Source: Flavobacterium sp. LPB0248 (GTDB lineage Bacteria; Bacteroidota; Bacteroidia; Flavobacteriales; Flavobacteriaceae). Taken from it: a DNA stretch of 64,000 nucleotides. The position numbers were made by a program, and so were the translations under genes. The first letter of the stretch is position 1; each line of letters begins with the position of its first letter. Location of the stretch: NCBI RefSeq assembly GCF_013388355.1, contig NZ_CP058246.1:620001-684000 (forward strand), written 5' to 3'. Positions 28,569 to 36,741 of the stretch are shown here, one piece after another. Under the pieces are notes generated by a model. The model worked only from the letters and a program-made list of their open reading frames with translations. It did no database searches and was not told the origin of the DNA.

Positions 28569-29984
28569 ATGACAAGAATAATTACGCTTTTCTGTTTTTT
28601 TATAGCACAAATCGGCTTTTCTCAATCGGCTGAGAGTTATTTAGAAAAAATCAGAAATAATGAAGCTCTCTTAACAGCTTTCTTTCAACAAATGCCTAAA
28701 GGAGGCGATTTACACCATCATTTTTCAGGATCAGTTTATGCAGAACCTCTTTTAGAAAGAGCAATTGCAGAAGACTTTTATTTGAATCTTGAAACGATGG
28801 CAGTTTCTAAAACTAAACCTGCAAACGGAAACTGGGAAAATTTCTCCTCTATTAAAAATAAAGGAAAATTAGAATATTACGAACAGCAGATTATGCAGAC
28901 TTGGTCGGTTAAAGATTATAACGGATCGGTTCCTTCTGACGACCAGTTTTTTGATTCTTTTATGAAATTTGAGCCTACCATTCAAGGCCATTTTGCAGAA
29001 GGAATGTTAGAATTAAAAAAACGCGCCATTGCCGAAAATGTAAGTTATATAGAAACACAATTATCTACAATTCCTTGTGATATGAATGTTTCGGATTTAA
29101 CCGATTTCAATACCAAACTTCGTCAAGCTTCAGAACAAAAAGACGAAAAAGCAGTTCTGAAACTTTTGGATGAATTGTATAAATTGCTTCAGAAAAAAGA
29201 TGCTAAAAAATATGCTGAAGATTTCAACAATAATTTTATAGCAAAACTCCATAAAGATTTGAAAATGGACGACGAACGTTTTACAATGCGTTATCAAAAC
29301 TTTGTACTTCGTTTTATGGATCCAGTAGATTTATTCAAAAATTTGGTGATTGCTTTTATTTCGTCAAGCGAAAGCAAACTAACGGCTGGTGTAAATATCG
29401 TTTCTCCAGAACACGGACAAACTTCTATGAAAGATTACTGGTTACACATGGTGATGTTTAAATACTGCCATTCCAAATTTCCTGATGTAAAATATACGCT
29501 TCATGCAGGCGAATTGACTTTAGGTTTAGTTCAACCAGAAGAATTGACCTGGCATATTAATGACGCTATTTATGTTGCAGGCGCAAACAGAATTGGTCAC
29601 GGAGTTGATATTGCATACGAAGCCAATTCGTATGATTTATTAAAATACATGTCTAAAAATAACATCCCTGTTGAAATCAATTTAACGAGTAACGAATTCA
29701 TTTTGAAAGTGAAAGAAAACAGACATCCGTTTACGCTTTATAAAGAATTTAATGTGCCAATTGTGATTAGCACAGACGATGCAGGAATTTTAAGAAGCAA
29801 TATGACAGAACAATATGTTTTATTAGCGAAAAGATATCCCGATGTAAATTACGAAACGATCAAAAAATACGTTTACAACAGCATCAATTACAGTTTTATT
29901 CAAGACGCATCAGTTAAAAAACAATTAATCAAAGATTTAGATAATCGTTTTAAAACTTTTGAAGCAAAGTTTTCCAAAAACTAA
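28569..29984 (+). CDS. secreted adenosine deaminase-like amidohydrolase
   Basis: A 471-residue exported enzyme with a signal peptide (about 1-18, ending GFSQ). The metallohydrolase motifs of the adenosine/AMP deaminase family are in order: H49 and H51 in GGDLHHHFSG, the H of TLHAGE, RIGHGVD, and STDDAGIL with the tandem aspartates. The length and the long insert after the first motif resemble the extracellular ADGF/CECR1 group more than the 340-residue cytosolic enzyme. It would convert extracellular or periplasmic adenosine to inosine for purine salvage. It is monocistronic. Confidence 0.9.
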   Translation: MTRIITLFCFFIAQIGFSQSAESYLEKIRNNEALLTAFFQQMPKGGDLHHHFSGSVYAEPLLERAIAEDFYLNLETMAVSKTKPANGNWENFSSIKNKGKLEYYEQQIMQTWSVKDYNGSVPSDDQFFDSFMKFEPTIQGHFAEGMLELKKRAIAENVSYIETQLSTIPCDMNVSDLTDFNTKLRQASEQKDEKAVLKLLDELYKLLQKKDAKKYAEDFNNNFIAKLHKDLKMDDERFTMRYQNFVLRFMDPVDLFKNLVIAFISSSESKLTAGVNIVSPEHGQTSMKDYWLHMVMFKYCHSKFPDVKYTLHAGELTLGLVQPEELTWHINDAIYVAGANRIGHGVDIAYEANSYDLLKYMSKNNIPVEINLTSNEFILKVKENRHPFTLYKEFNVPIVISTDDAGILRSNMTEQYVLLAKRYPDVNYETIKKYVYNSINYSFIQDASVKKQLIKDLDNRFKTFEAKFSKN

Positions 29985-30000
29985 TAAATAAAAATCAGCT

Positions 30001-30034
30001 AAATCTGCGAGAGTATATTTTTTCTCGCAGATTT
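30001..30034 (+). terminator. perfect hairpin after the deaminase gene
   Basis: AAATCTGCGAGA and its exact complement flank a 10-base AT loop, 17 bases after the deaminase stop. A weak T tract follows, so it could also be a small dispersed repeat. Confidence 0.6.
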
Positions 30035-30065
30035 GGCAGATCAAGCAGATAAAATTCATATAAAT

Positions 30066-30368
30066 ATGGTTCTAGAAGCAGCAATTCTCTATGTAAAACC
30101 AGAATTAGCATCAAAATTTGAAGCTGATTTTGCAAAAGCAAGTCAATACATTTCATCAATTGATGGTTATTTAGGTCATCGTTTAGAAAAATGTTTGGAA
30201 GTCGAAAACAAATATCTTTTATTGGTCGATTGGAATACATTAGAAGATCATACAGTAGGTTTTAGAACTTCTGAAGCATATTTGGAATGGAAAAAGATCT
30301 TACATCATTATTACGAACCTTTTCCTATTGTAGAGCATTTTGAAACGGTTTTTGAAAACAAAAAATAA
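30066..30368 (+). CDS. antibiotic biosynthesis monooxygenase (ABM) domain protein
   Basis: A 100-residue single-domain protein with the dimeric ferredoxin-like ABM fold (LEAAILYVKPELASKFEADF, then YLGHRLEKCLEVENKYLLLVDWNTLEDHTVGFRTSEAY, ending HHYYEPFPIVEHFE). Members are small heme- or cofactor-free monooxygenases or have unknown roles. ATG 30066 is preferred over an in-frame codon at 30033, which lies in the preceding hairpin. It stands alone between two repeat regions. Confidence 0.85.
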   Translation: MVLEAAILYVKPELASKFEADFAKASQYISSIDGYLGHRLEKCLEVENKYLLLVDWNTLEDHTVGFRTSEAYLEWKKILHHYYEPFPIVEHFETVFENKK

Positions 30369-30377
30369 AGTTTTCAT

Positions 30378-30460
30378 TTTGCCACAGATTAAAAGGATTA
30401 ACACAGATTAGATTATTTTAAATAAAAAAAATCTTTTTAATGCTTTTAATCTGTGGCAAA
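30378..30460. repeat. inverted repeat of the CCACAGATTAAAAG type
   Basis: TTTGCCACAGATTAAAAG (30378-30395) is exactly complementary to 30443-30460. The arms enclose an AT-rich middle with a second CACAGATTA motif. It lies between the ABM gene and rlmH and looks like a small dispersed element of the genus or a terminator. Confidence 0.75.
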
Positions 30461-30520
30461 AAAAATAAAAAATAAAATTCGCGCTAATTAGTGTAATTAG
30501 TGGCAAATAAAACTGAACCA

Positions 30521-30994
30521 ATGAACATCAAACTTATCGCCATAGGCAAAACAGATAATAAATCGCTTCAGACTTTGATAGACGATTACACCAAACGTTT
30601 GTCTTTTTACATCAAATTTGATCTGGAAATAATTCCCGATATCAAAAACGTAAAAAACTTATCTGAAAGCCAGCAAAAAGAAAAAGAAGGTGAATTAATC
30701 CTGTCTAAACTTTCGGCCACCGATCAGTTGATTTTATTGGATGAGAATGGAAAAACATTCTCAAGCGTTGGTTTTTCTGAAGAATTACAGAAGAAAATGA
30801 ATTCTGGAGTTAAAACTTTAGTTTTCGTAATTGGTGGTCCTTACGGATTTTCTGAAACCGTTTATAAAAAAGCGCAGGGAAAAGTTTCGCTTTCGCTAAT
30901 GACATTTTCACACCAAATGGTTCGCTTGTTTTTTATCGAGCAATTATATCGCGGATTTACCATTTTACGCAACGAACCTTATCATCATCAATAA
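30521..30994 (+). CDS. rlmH: 23S rRNA (pseudouridine1915-N3)-methyltransferase RlmH
   Basis: RlmH methylates pseudouridine 1915 in helix 69 of 23S rRNA using S-adenosylmethionine. The SPOUT fold signatures are visible: FVIGGPYGFSETVY (SAM site) and the C-terminal SLMTFSHQMVRLFFIEQLYRGF with the invariant end NEPYHHQ. From ATG 30521 the protein is 157 residues, the normal length; a GTG at 30500 would add seven residues derived from repeat sequence. Confidence 0.97.
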   Translation: MNIKLIAIGKTDNKSLQTLIDDYTKRLSFYIKFDLEIIPDIKNVKNLSESQQKEKEGELILSKLSATDQLILLDENGKTFSSVGFSEELQKKMNSGVKTLVFVIGGPYGFSETVYKKAQGKVSLSLMTFSHQMVRLFFIEQLYRGFTILRNEPYHHQ

Positions 30995-31015
30995 GGTTTT
31001 GTTTCAGGTTTCAAG

Positions 31016-31648
31016 TTAGAAAATGAATTCTACTGGAAGTATATCAAGATTATAAGTCACGTCTTTTTGAAGTAGAATTTTATATTGAATGTATTCTTCA
31101 TAACTCATATTCTTATCAAATAAAAACACCAGATCTGGCACTTTATCAAACTTTATACTATAAAAATGCTTTAATATTTCCGATATTTTTATTTCCTGAT
31201 TTCCCATAAAAACTCGTTTCTTTCCTTTGCTAAAGTAAACTACAAAACTTCCTGCAGTAGGTTTCTCCATTTTATAAAACACTTTCGTAAAAGGCAAAAA
31301 GGCTAGATTTTTCCCAATAGAATCTGCATAAGAATAATAGTTTTCAGAATCTTCGTTCTGATGCATTTTCTCGTTACGCTTTTTTTCCTGCATTTTCATT
31401 ACTTGCGGAATCACTAATTTCAATGGAAGACGTTTGTCTATATTTAAAATCCAATTGGTTGAAATTATGGCACTTTTTCTATTTAAATCGGCAATCGTGT
31501 CTTTTCCTTCAATTTTAAAAAAGATATAAATTGGCGAATGATCTTGGACGTCTTTTACAATTGAAACATTTGATTTTGGCAATAAAACGTCTTCTTTTTT
31601 TCCACAGGAGAACAAAAGACAGATTATAAGTATGGTAAAGTATTTCAT
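31016..31648 (-). CDS. uncharacterised lipoprotein
   Basis: A 210-residue protein with a lipoprotein signal (MKYFTILIICLLFSCGKKED; Cys15). No domain is recognised. It is rich in lysine and tyrosine (MKMQEKKRNEKMHQNEDSENYY), with an aromatic C-terminal part. It is convergent with rlmH and is separated from folP upstream by copy 3 of the dispersed palindrome. Location in the envelope is inferred from the lipobox only. Confidence 0.75.
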   Translation of the reverse strand: MKYFTILIICLLFSCGKKEDVLLPKSNVSIVKDVQDHSPIYIFFKIEGKDTIADLNRKSAIISTNWILNIDKRLPLKLVIPQVMKMQEKKRNEKMHQNEDSENYYSYADSIGKNLAFLPFTKVFYKMEKPTAGSFVVYFSKGKKRVFMGNQEIKISEILKHFYSIKFDKVPDLVFLFDKNMSYEEYIQYKILLQKDVTYNLDILPVEFIF

Positions 31649-31684
31649 TTTATTTATTTTTTACACAAAGAATTAATACAACGT

Positions 31685-31788
31685 TTTGTCATTCCGAGGA
31701 ACGAGGAATCACACTCGAAACTCGACAAAGATTGGCGACATACTTTGAGGAAATACTAATGTGATTCCTCGTTCCTCGGAATGACAAA
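31685..31788. repeat. dispersed palindromic repeat, copy 3
   Basis: Left arm TTTGTCATTCCGAGGAACGA (continuing to 31714) pairs with the right arm 31761-31788 ending CCTCGGAATGACAAA. It starts 36 bases upstream of the lipoprotein gene and ends nine bases from the folP stop codon. Confidence 0.92.
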
Positions 31789-31796
31789 TCTATCGT

Positions 31797-32630
31797 TTAA
31801 ATAGTATTCAAACTCATTTTACCAAACAAAGTAACACATTCCATCGCTTCTTTCACATCATGAACACGAAGAATTTTAGCACCTTTTGTCAACGCAATTG
31901 TATTTAAGAATGTTGTTCCGTTTAAAGCTTCTTGTGGTGTAATATCAAGCGTTTTATAAATCATCGATTTTCTTGAAATCCCTACCAAAACGGGTAATTC
32001 TAAAATATTAAAAAGTTCCATTTTCTGCATTACTTCATAATTCTGATCGGTTGTTTTTGCAAAACCAAAACCTGGATCTAAAATCAAATCGTTGATGCCT
32101 AATGCTCTTGCTTTTTTCACTTTTTCAGAAAAATAGAAAAGCATTTCTTTAATAATATCGTCATATTGCGTCAAACTCTGCATCGTCTGCGGATTTCCTC
32201 GCATATGCATCATAATGTACGGAACGTTGTAATGCGCAATAACATCAAACATTTTATCATCAAGTTCTCCCGCAGCAATATCATTAATAATTGCAGCACC
32301 ACTTTCTATACTTGCTTTTGCAACCTCAGCTCTAAAAGTGTCAATTGATAATAAAGCTTCTGGAAAATGCTTTAAAATCAATTCGATTGCCGGAACAATT
32401 CGGTCAATTTCTTCTTGTTCCGTTACAAATTCAGCGCTTGGTTTACTAGAATATGCTCCAATATCGATGAAAGTTGCACCTTCAGAAAGCATTTTATCTA
32501 CTTGCAAAATAATTTCGTCTTCGTTTTTATATTTTCCTCCATCAAAGAAAGAATTTGGAGTAACATTTAAAATTCCCATTACTTTAGGAATCGATAAATC
32601 TATAAGTTCACCTTTGCAGTTAATTGTCAT
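31797..32630 (-). CDS. folP: dihydropteroate synthase
   Basis: FolP joins p-aminobenzoate to the pterin pyrophosphate in folate synthesis and is the sulfonamide target. The 277-residue protein carries all family signatures: MGILNVTPNSFFDGGKY, IDIGAYSSKPSAE, LSIDTFRAEVA, IINDIAAG, MHMRGNP, LDPGFGFAKT and VGISRKSMI. It is divergent from the DUF1599-BT_3928 genes, a neighbourhood conserved in Flavobacteriaceae. Confidence 0.97.
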   Translation of the reverse strand: MTINCKGELIDLSIPKVMGILNVTPNSFFDGGKYKNEDEIILQVDKMLSEGATFIDIGAYSSKPSAEFVTEQEEIDRIVPAIELILKHFPEALLSIDTFRAEVAKASIESGAAIINDIAAGELDDKMFDVIAHYNVPYIMMHMRGNPQTMQSLTQYDDIIKEMLFYFSEKVKKARALGINDLILDPGFGFAKTTDQNYEVMQKMELFNILELPVLVGISRKSMIYKTLDITPQEALNGTTFLNTIALTKGAKILRVHDVKEAMECVTLFGKMSLNTI

Positions 32631-32716
32631 TGTTTATTTTGTTTCAGGTTTCAGGTTCCAAGTTGTGCATTAACACTTTGTTTAGAAAAAACTTGACACA
32701 AAGCGAACCTTAAACT

Positions 32717-32748
32717 TGAAACTCTTAAAAAATTATCCTTATTTTTGA
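32717..32748 (+). promoter_or_regulatory. promoter of the DUF1599 gene
   Basis: TTG, 21 bases, TATTTTTG agrees with the flavobacterial TTG-N17-23-TAnnTTTG consensus. The -7 box ends 29 bases before the start codon. Confidence 0.65.
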
Positions 32749-32777
32749 AGAAATTTTAGCAAATATACAGCATATAA

Positions 32778-33320
32778 ATGAAGAATACTTCCCAAGAATT
32801 TGATAATGTTATAGCGGTTTGTCGCACTTTGTTTATCAATAAAATGAAAGATTACGGCAGTGCGTGGAGAATTTTAAGGTTACCATCGCTGACGGATCAA
32901 ATTTTTATAAAAGCACAACGAATCAGAAGTTTACAGGAAAATGAAGTCCGTAAAGTAGATGAAGATGAAAAAGGAGAATTTATCGGAATCATCAATTATT
33001 CTATCATGGCTTTGATTCAGTTAGAGCTGGGCGTTGTGGATCAGCCGGATCTTGACGTCGAAAAAGCAACTGAATTGTACGATGCTAAAGTAAAATTGAC
33101 AAAAGAATTAATGGAAGCCAAAAACCACGATTATGGTGAAGCTTGGCGTGATATGCGTGTTAGTTCTTTAACAGATTTGATTCTTCAAAAACTACTTCGC
33201 GTTAAACAAATTGAAGATAATAAAGGAAAAACAATCGTCTCTGAAGGAATCGATGCCAATTATCAGGATATGATTAATTATTCTGTTTTTGCTTTAATCT
33301 TAAACCCTATAAATAAATAA
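32778..33320 (+). CDS. DUF1599 domain-containing protein
   Basis: A 180-residue soluble protein made of two homologous halves: MKDYGSAWRILRLPSLTDQI in the first and NHDYGEAWRDMRVSSLTDLI in the second, each followed by a K-rich helix and by (I/M)INYS(I/V)(M/F)ALI. The conserved acidic and YG(S/E)AWR residues suggest a binding site per half. Function is unknown. The gene lies between folP and the BT_3928 gene, a conserved flavobacterial order. Confidence 0.93.
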   Translation: MKNTSQEFDNVIAVCRTLFINKMKDYGSAWRILRLPSLTDQIFIKAQRIRSLQENEVRKVDEDEKGEFIGIINYSIMALIQLELGVVDQPDLDVEKATELYDAKVKLTKELMEAKNHDYGEAWRDMRVSSLTDLILQKLLRVKQIEDNKGKTIVSEGIDANYQDMINYSVFALILNPINK

Positions 33321-33335
33321 AATTTCAAAATTTTT

Positions 33336-33380
33336 AAATTCCAAAATCCAAACATGATTGGAATTTGGAATTTATTTTTT
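33336..33380 (+). terminator. terminator after the DUF1599 gene
   Basis: A 16-base stem with one mismatch (33336-33351 with 33358-33373) and a six-base loop, followed by a T run. Confidence 0.75.
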
Positions 33381-33407
33381 GAGATTTAATATCTTAATAT
33401 TTACGCC

Positions 33408-34508
33408 ATGAAAAACATCATTACCCAATTCTCCCGATTATTTGTCGGTGTATTATTTATCATTTCTGGATTAATAAAACTGAATGATCCCGTTGGATTC
33501 TCTTATAAATTAGCAGAATATTTTAGTGAACCTGTTTTCAACATGCCTTTCTTAGAACCATTGGCTTTAGGATTAGCTATTTTTCTAGTAATTTTAGAAG
33601 TAGTTTTGGGTGTTATGCTTTTGGTTGGATATAAATCAAAACTAACAATCTGGGCATTATTGCTACTAATCATTTTCTTTACTTTCCTTACCTTCTATTC
33701 TGCTTATTTTGATGTAGTTAAAGATTGCGGATGTTTTGGAGACGCTTTACACTTAACGCCTTGGCAATCATTCACAAAAGATGTTGTTTTATTATTCTTT
33801 ATCCTGATTTTATTTATCAATAAAAAATTAGTAAAACCTTTATTCTCTAAATTGGTTACCAATATTATCACTTTAATCAGCATCATTTTATGTGTATTTA
33901 TGGCTGTTTGGGTGATCAATCACAATCCTATCAAAGATTTCCGCCCATATAAAGTAGGAACAAACATCGAGAAAGGAATGGAAATTCCAGAAGGTGCTCC
34001 AAAATCGGTTGTAGAAATGATTTTCATTTATAAAGTAAATGGCGTTGACAAAGAATTTACAGAAAAGGATTTAATGAATATTCCCGAAGGTGCTGTATTT
34101 GTTGACAGAAAAGACAAAGTAATTTCTGAAGGTTACGTTCCTCCTATTCACGATTTTACGATGACAAAAGATGATTCTGACTATAAAGAAGAATTATTAA
34201 AAGAACCAAAATTACTAATCTATGTAACTTACGATTTGAATTTATCAAATCCTGAAGGAATGAAAAAATTAGCTAAAGTTACTGCAGATGCAAAAGCAAA
34301 AGGCTACAAAGTAATTGGGATGACCGCTTCTGGAGCTGACGAAATTGCTAAAGCTAAAAAAGATTACGCTTTAGATATTGATTTCTATTTCTGCGATGGA
34401 ACTGCTTTAAAAACGGTTGAAAGAGCAAACCCAAGTATTGTGGTTGTACATGACGGAACTATAGCTCAAAAAGTACATTACAATGATGTTGATGATTTGA
34501 AATTATAA
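33408..34508 (+). CDS. BT_3928 family membrane protein (DoxX-like)
   Basis: A 366-residue inner membrane protein. The N-terminal half has four or five hydrophobic helices of the DoxX type (RLFVGVLFIISGLIKLNDPVGFSYKLAEYF; KDCGCFGDALHLTPWQSFTKD, with a CGCFGD motif typical of the group). The C-terminal half is soluble and thioredoxin-fold-like without a CXXC (LIYVTYDLNLSNPEGMKKLAKVTADAKAKGYKVIGMTAS). The function is unknown; a role in envelope redox chemistry is suggested by the fold and by a thioredoxin-like gene further downstream. Confidence 0.9.
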   Translation: MKNIITQFSRLFVGVLFIISGLIKLNDPVGFSYKLAEYFSEPVFNMPFLEPLALGLAIFLVILEVVLGVMLLVGYKSKLTIWALLLLIIFFTFLTFYSAYFDVVKDCGCFGDALHLTPWQSFTKDVVLLFFILILFINKKLVKPLFSKLVTNIITLISIILCVFMAVWVINHNPIKDFRPYKVGTNIEKGMEIPEGAPKSVVEMIFIYKVNGVDKEFTEKDLMNIPEGAVFVDRKDKVISEGYVPPIHDFTMTKDDSDYKEELLKEPKLLIYVTYDLNLSNPEGMKKLAKVTADAKAKGYKVIGMTASGADEIAKAKKDYALDIDFYFCDGTALKTVERANPSIVVVHDGTIAQKVHYNDVDDLKL

Positions 34509-34532
34509 TATTTCGCAAAAGTATAAATTTCG

Positions 34533-34571
34533 AAAGCGCTAATAAACAGTACGTTTATTAGCGCTTTTTTT
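34533..34571 (+). terminator. terminator after the BT_3928 family gene
   Basis: Perfect 15-base stem AAAGCGCTAATAAAC with a five-base loop and a T run on the plus strand. Confidence 0.92.
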
Positions 34572-34624
34572 ATTTTAATTATTTTCATACAAAAACCCAT
34601 CTTTCAGATTCAGAATAATAATCC

Positions 34625-34632
34625 TACATTTG
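34625..34632 (+). promoter_or_regulatory. candidate -7 box for the small lipoprotein gene
   Basis: TACATTTG fits TAnnTTTG and lies 25 bases before the ATG; no clean TTG at the -33 position. Confidence 0.45.
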
Positions 34633-34657
34633 ATTAAACCAAAAACTTATTATAATC

Positions 34658-35110
34658 ATGAAAAAACTATTATCTATTTCATTACTTCTAGTTTTAATTC
34701 TTACTACGGGATGTGGTTCAGATGTACTCTGTTCTACTGGACCAGCAACTATTACTGTCGAATTTGTTGACAAAGATTCAGGAGAAAACCTGTTTGAAAA
34801 CGGTACTTTCGATTCTAAAAAAGAGGTAACTATTACAGATTTAGATCAAAACAAAGTAATTGAATCTGCTTATGTGAATAGCGATAAATTAAATCGACTC
34901 ACTTTCAGCTTAGGCTGGGAATCAAAATCACTTAAATATGCTATAACTATTGAAGGCAAAAATGTTTGCGAAATATATGCTGTCACAGAAAAGAGAACAG
35001 GAGGCGAATGCTCATCGGTAGCAATAAAATCAGTTGAAGTCAAAAATGCAGAATTAAAGCAAGATAATACAACTGGCGTCTACAAAATTCTAATTAATAC
35101 AAAAGGCTGA
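34658..35110 (+). CDS. small uncharacterised lipoprotein
   Basis: A 150-residue protein with a clear lipobox (LLVLILTTGCGSD; Cys19). The mature part looks beta-rich (TITVEFVDKDSGENL, KKEVTITDLDQNKVIESAY, GVYKILINTKG) and contains four further cysteines. No family is recognised. It lies just upstream of an alpha/beta-hydrolase-like gene and seems lineage-specific, interrupting the conserved BT_3928-thioredoxin-tpiA order. Confidence 0.7.
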   Translation: MKKLLSISLLLVLILTTGCGSDVLCSTGPATITVEFVDKDSGENLFENGTFDSKKEVTITDLDQNKVIESAYVNSDKLNRLTFSLGWESKSLKYAITIEGKNVCEIYAVTEKRTGGECSSVAIKSVEVKNAELKQDNTTGVYKILINTKG

Positions 35111-35160
35111 TTATTTTGTTTTTATATTTGTTAAAACACTCCGACAAACAAATCCTTTTT

Positions 35161-35829
35161 ATGAAACAATTTTCAAAGTTTTTCCTAACTTTTATTTTTA
35201 GTTTTCTTTTAAATCTTAACAGCCATAGCCAAGAAAAACCCGCTGGTAAAGATCAACGCTACATTTTCTTTTTTCACAACAAATTTGTACAAGAAAACGA
35301 TCTAAATGCCGCTCATCCTGAATATGGAAAAGCCGAATATAACGAAATATTAGAATCATTCAGAAAGGATAATTTTATTGTTTTTAGCGAAAAAAGAAAG
35401 AAAAACACAAACTCTGCTGAATATGCCCAGAAGATGGCAAAGCAAATCAAAAGTCTTATAAAGAAAGGCGTTCCTTCCAATCATATTACGGTAATTGGAA
35501 CATCGCAAGGTGGTTATATTGCTCAATACGTTTCGACTTATCTTTCTAATACAGATCTGAATTTTGTTTTTATTGGATGCTTTAGAGATATCGACATTCA
35601 AGAAATTCCCGATCTTAATTGGTGTGGAAATATTTTGACTATTTATGAAAAATCAGATATTTACGGAGTTTCTGCCATTAAAAGAAAAGAAACTTCAAAA
35701 TGCAAAATAGAGCATTTTAAAGAAATTGAACTTAACACAGGTCTAAAACATGGTTTTTTGTTCAAAGCTGCAGACAATTGGATTGCTCCAAGTAAAAAAT
35801 GGGCAAATGGCAATTATGAATTAAATTAA
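35161..35829 (+). CDS. exported alpha/beta-hydrolase-like protein
   Basis: A 222-residue protein starting at ATG 35161, which gives a signal peptide (MKQFSKFFLTFIFSFLLNLNSHSQE); an upstream TTG would spoil it. The segment HITVIGTSQGGYIAQYVSTYL contains a G-x-S-x-G nucleophile elbow (GTSQGG), the expected serine of an alpha/beta hydrolase, and the C-terminal HGFLFKAAD could supply the histidine. The substrate is unknown. It follows the small lipoprotein by 50 bases and is closed by a terminator-like hairpin. Confidence 0.78.
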   Translation: MKQFSKFFLTFIFSFLLNLNSHSQEKPAGKDQRYIFFFHNKFVQENDLNAAHPEYGKAEYNEILESFRKDNFIVFSEKRKKNTNSAEYAQKMAKQIKSLIKKGVPSNHITVIGTSQGGYIAQYVSTYLSNTDLNFVFIGCFRDIDIQEIPDLNWCGNILTIYEKSDIYGVSAIKRKETSKCKIEHFKEIELNTGLKHGFLFKAADNWIAPSKKWANGNYELN

Positions 35830-35841
35830 GCATTTGAAAAC

Positions 35842-35889
35842 ATAAAGAAAGCCTTCAATAAAATCAAAATTATTGAAGGCTTTCTTTAT
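35842..35889. terminator. 18-base perfect hairpin
   Basis: ATAAAGAAAGCCTTCAAT (35842-35859) is complementary to 35872-35889 with a 12-base AT loop, right after the hydrolase stop. It is likely the terminator. Confidence 0.8.
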
Positions 35890-36085
35890 TGCAATCTGAC
35901 GTTTTTTTGATTAAAATCTTTTTCTAAAAATAAAATTTTTATCTTTTTTTTATCTGCAAAATATCTCCGTTAGAAAAAAACACCATTTTTCGTCTCTACT
36001 ATTACGATTTCAAAACACTTTTTTCAACCAAAAAACGTCGTTTTGTTACAAAATAAACGACTCTTCAAATTTTGTTAATCTGCAA

Positions 36086-36114
36086 TTGGCATTCGATTTG
36101 TTTGTTTAACTTTG
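36086..36114 (+). promoter_or_regulatory. promoter of the thioredoxin-like gene and tpiA
   Basis: TTG, 18 bases, TAACTTTG is a full match to the flavobacterial promoter consensus, 39 bases before the start codon. No terminator is seen between this gene and tpiA, so tpiA may share it. Confidence 0.8.
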
Positions 36115-36153
36115 TGAATTCAGTACCCTAATAAAAAATAATTTTAATCAAAT

Positions 36154-36651
36154 ATGAAACAATTAGTCCTAGCCGTAATTGCATTTATTTCTTTTTCTTG
36201 CACGCAAGCTCAGAAAACTGCTTTTTCTAAAGAAGCTTTGTCTGAGAAATTACTAGCCACTGACGGAAGTCAGGTTACTTTCAAAAACATCTTAAAAAAA
36301 TATAAAGGCAAAACTTTGGTTATCGAAGTTTGGGCTTCTTGGTGTGGTGACTGCGTAAAAGCAATGCCAAAATTAAAAGAATTACAAGCCAATAATCCTG
36401 ATGTGTCTTACTTATTCATTTCGGCTGATAAAACGGCTGATAAATGGAAAGCTGGAATCGAAAAACATGAGTTAAATAAAGGCGATCATTATATGATGAA
36501 CGATGGCATGAAAGGTCTTTTCGGAAAAGCTATTGATTTGGACTGGATTCCAAGATATATTGTGGTTGACAAAACAGGTAAAATTGTTTTATACAGAGCG
36601 ATCGAAACTGATTTCGAAAAAATCAATTCTACTTTACAATCATTGAAATAA
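36154..36651 (+). CDS. exported thioredoxin-like/TlpA family protein
   Basis: A 165-residue envelope protein with a signal peptide containing Cys16 (ISFSCTQAQ), so it may be a lipoprotein or a cleaved periplasmic protein. The thioredoxin fold is clear: VIEVWASWCGDCVKAMPKL with active-site C64 and C67 (CGDC), then SYLFISADK, and the cis-proline region WIPRYIVVDKTGKIV. It probably reduces or transfers disulfides in the envelope. It is immediately followed by tpiA and lies close to the BT_3928 membrane protein, a conserved flavobacterial association. Confidence 0.92.
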   Translation: MKQLVLAVIAFISFSCTQAQKTAFSKEALSEKLLATDGSQVTFKNILKKYKGKTLVIEVWASWCGDCVKAMPKLKELQANNPDVSYLFISADKTADKWKAGIEKHELNKGDHYMMNDGMKGLFGKAIDLDWIPRYIVVDKTGKIVLYRAIETDFEKINSTLQSLK

Positions 36652-36741
36652 TCTTTCAATAACAATGTCAACATCAAAATTCAATTTAAATTTTGACTTC
36701 TTTCAAAACAAAAAACAAAAAAATAATATAAAACTACCAAA

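Larger units (their letters stand above)
35830..36153. other. intergenic region upstream of the thioredoxin-like gene
   Basis: This 324-base gap holds the hairpin at 35842-35889 and the promoter at 36086-36114. The remaining AT-rich stretch shows nothing recognisable. Confidence 0.6.
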
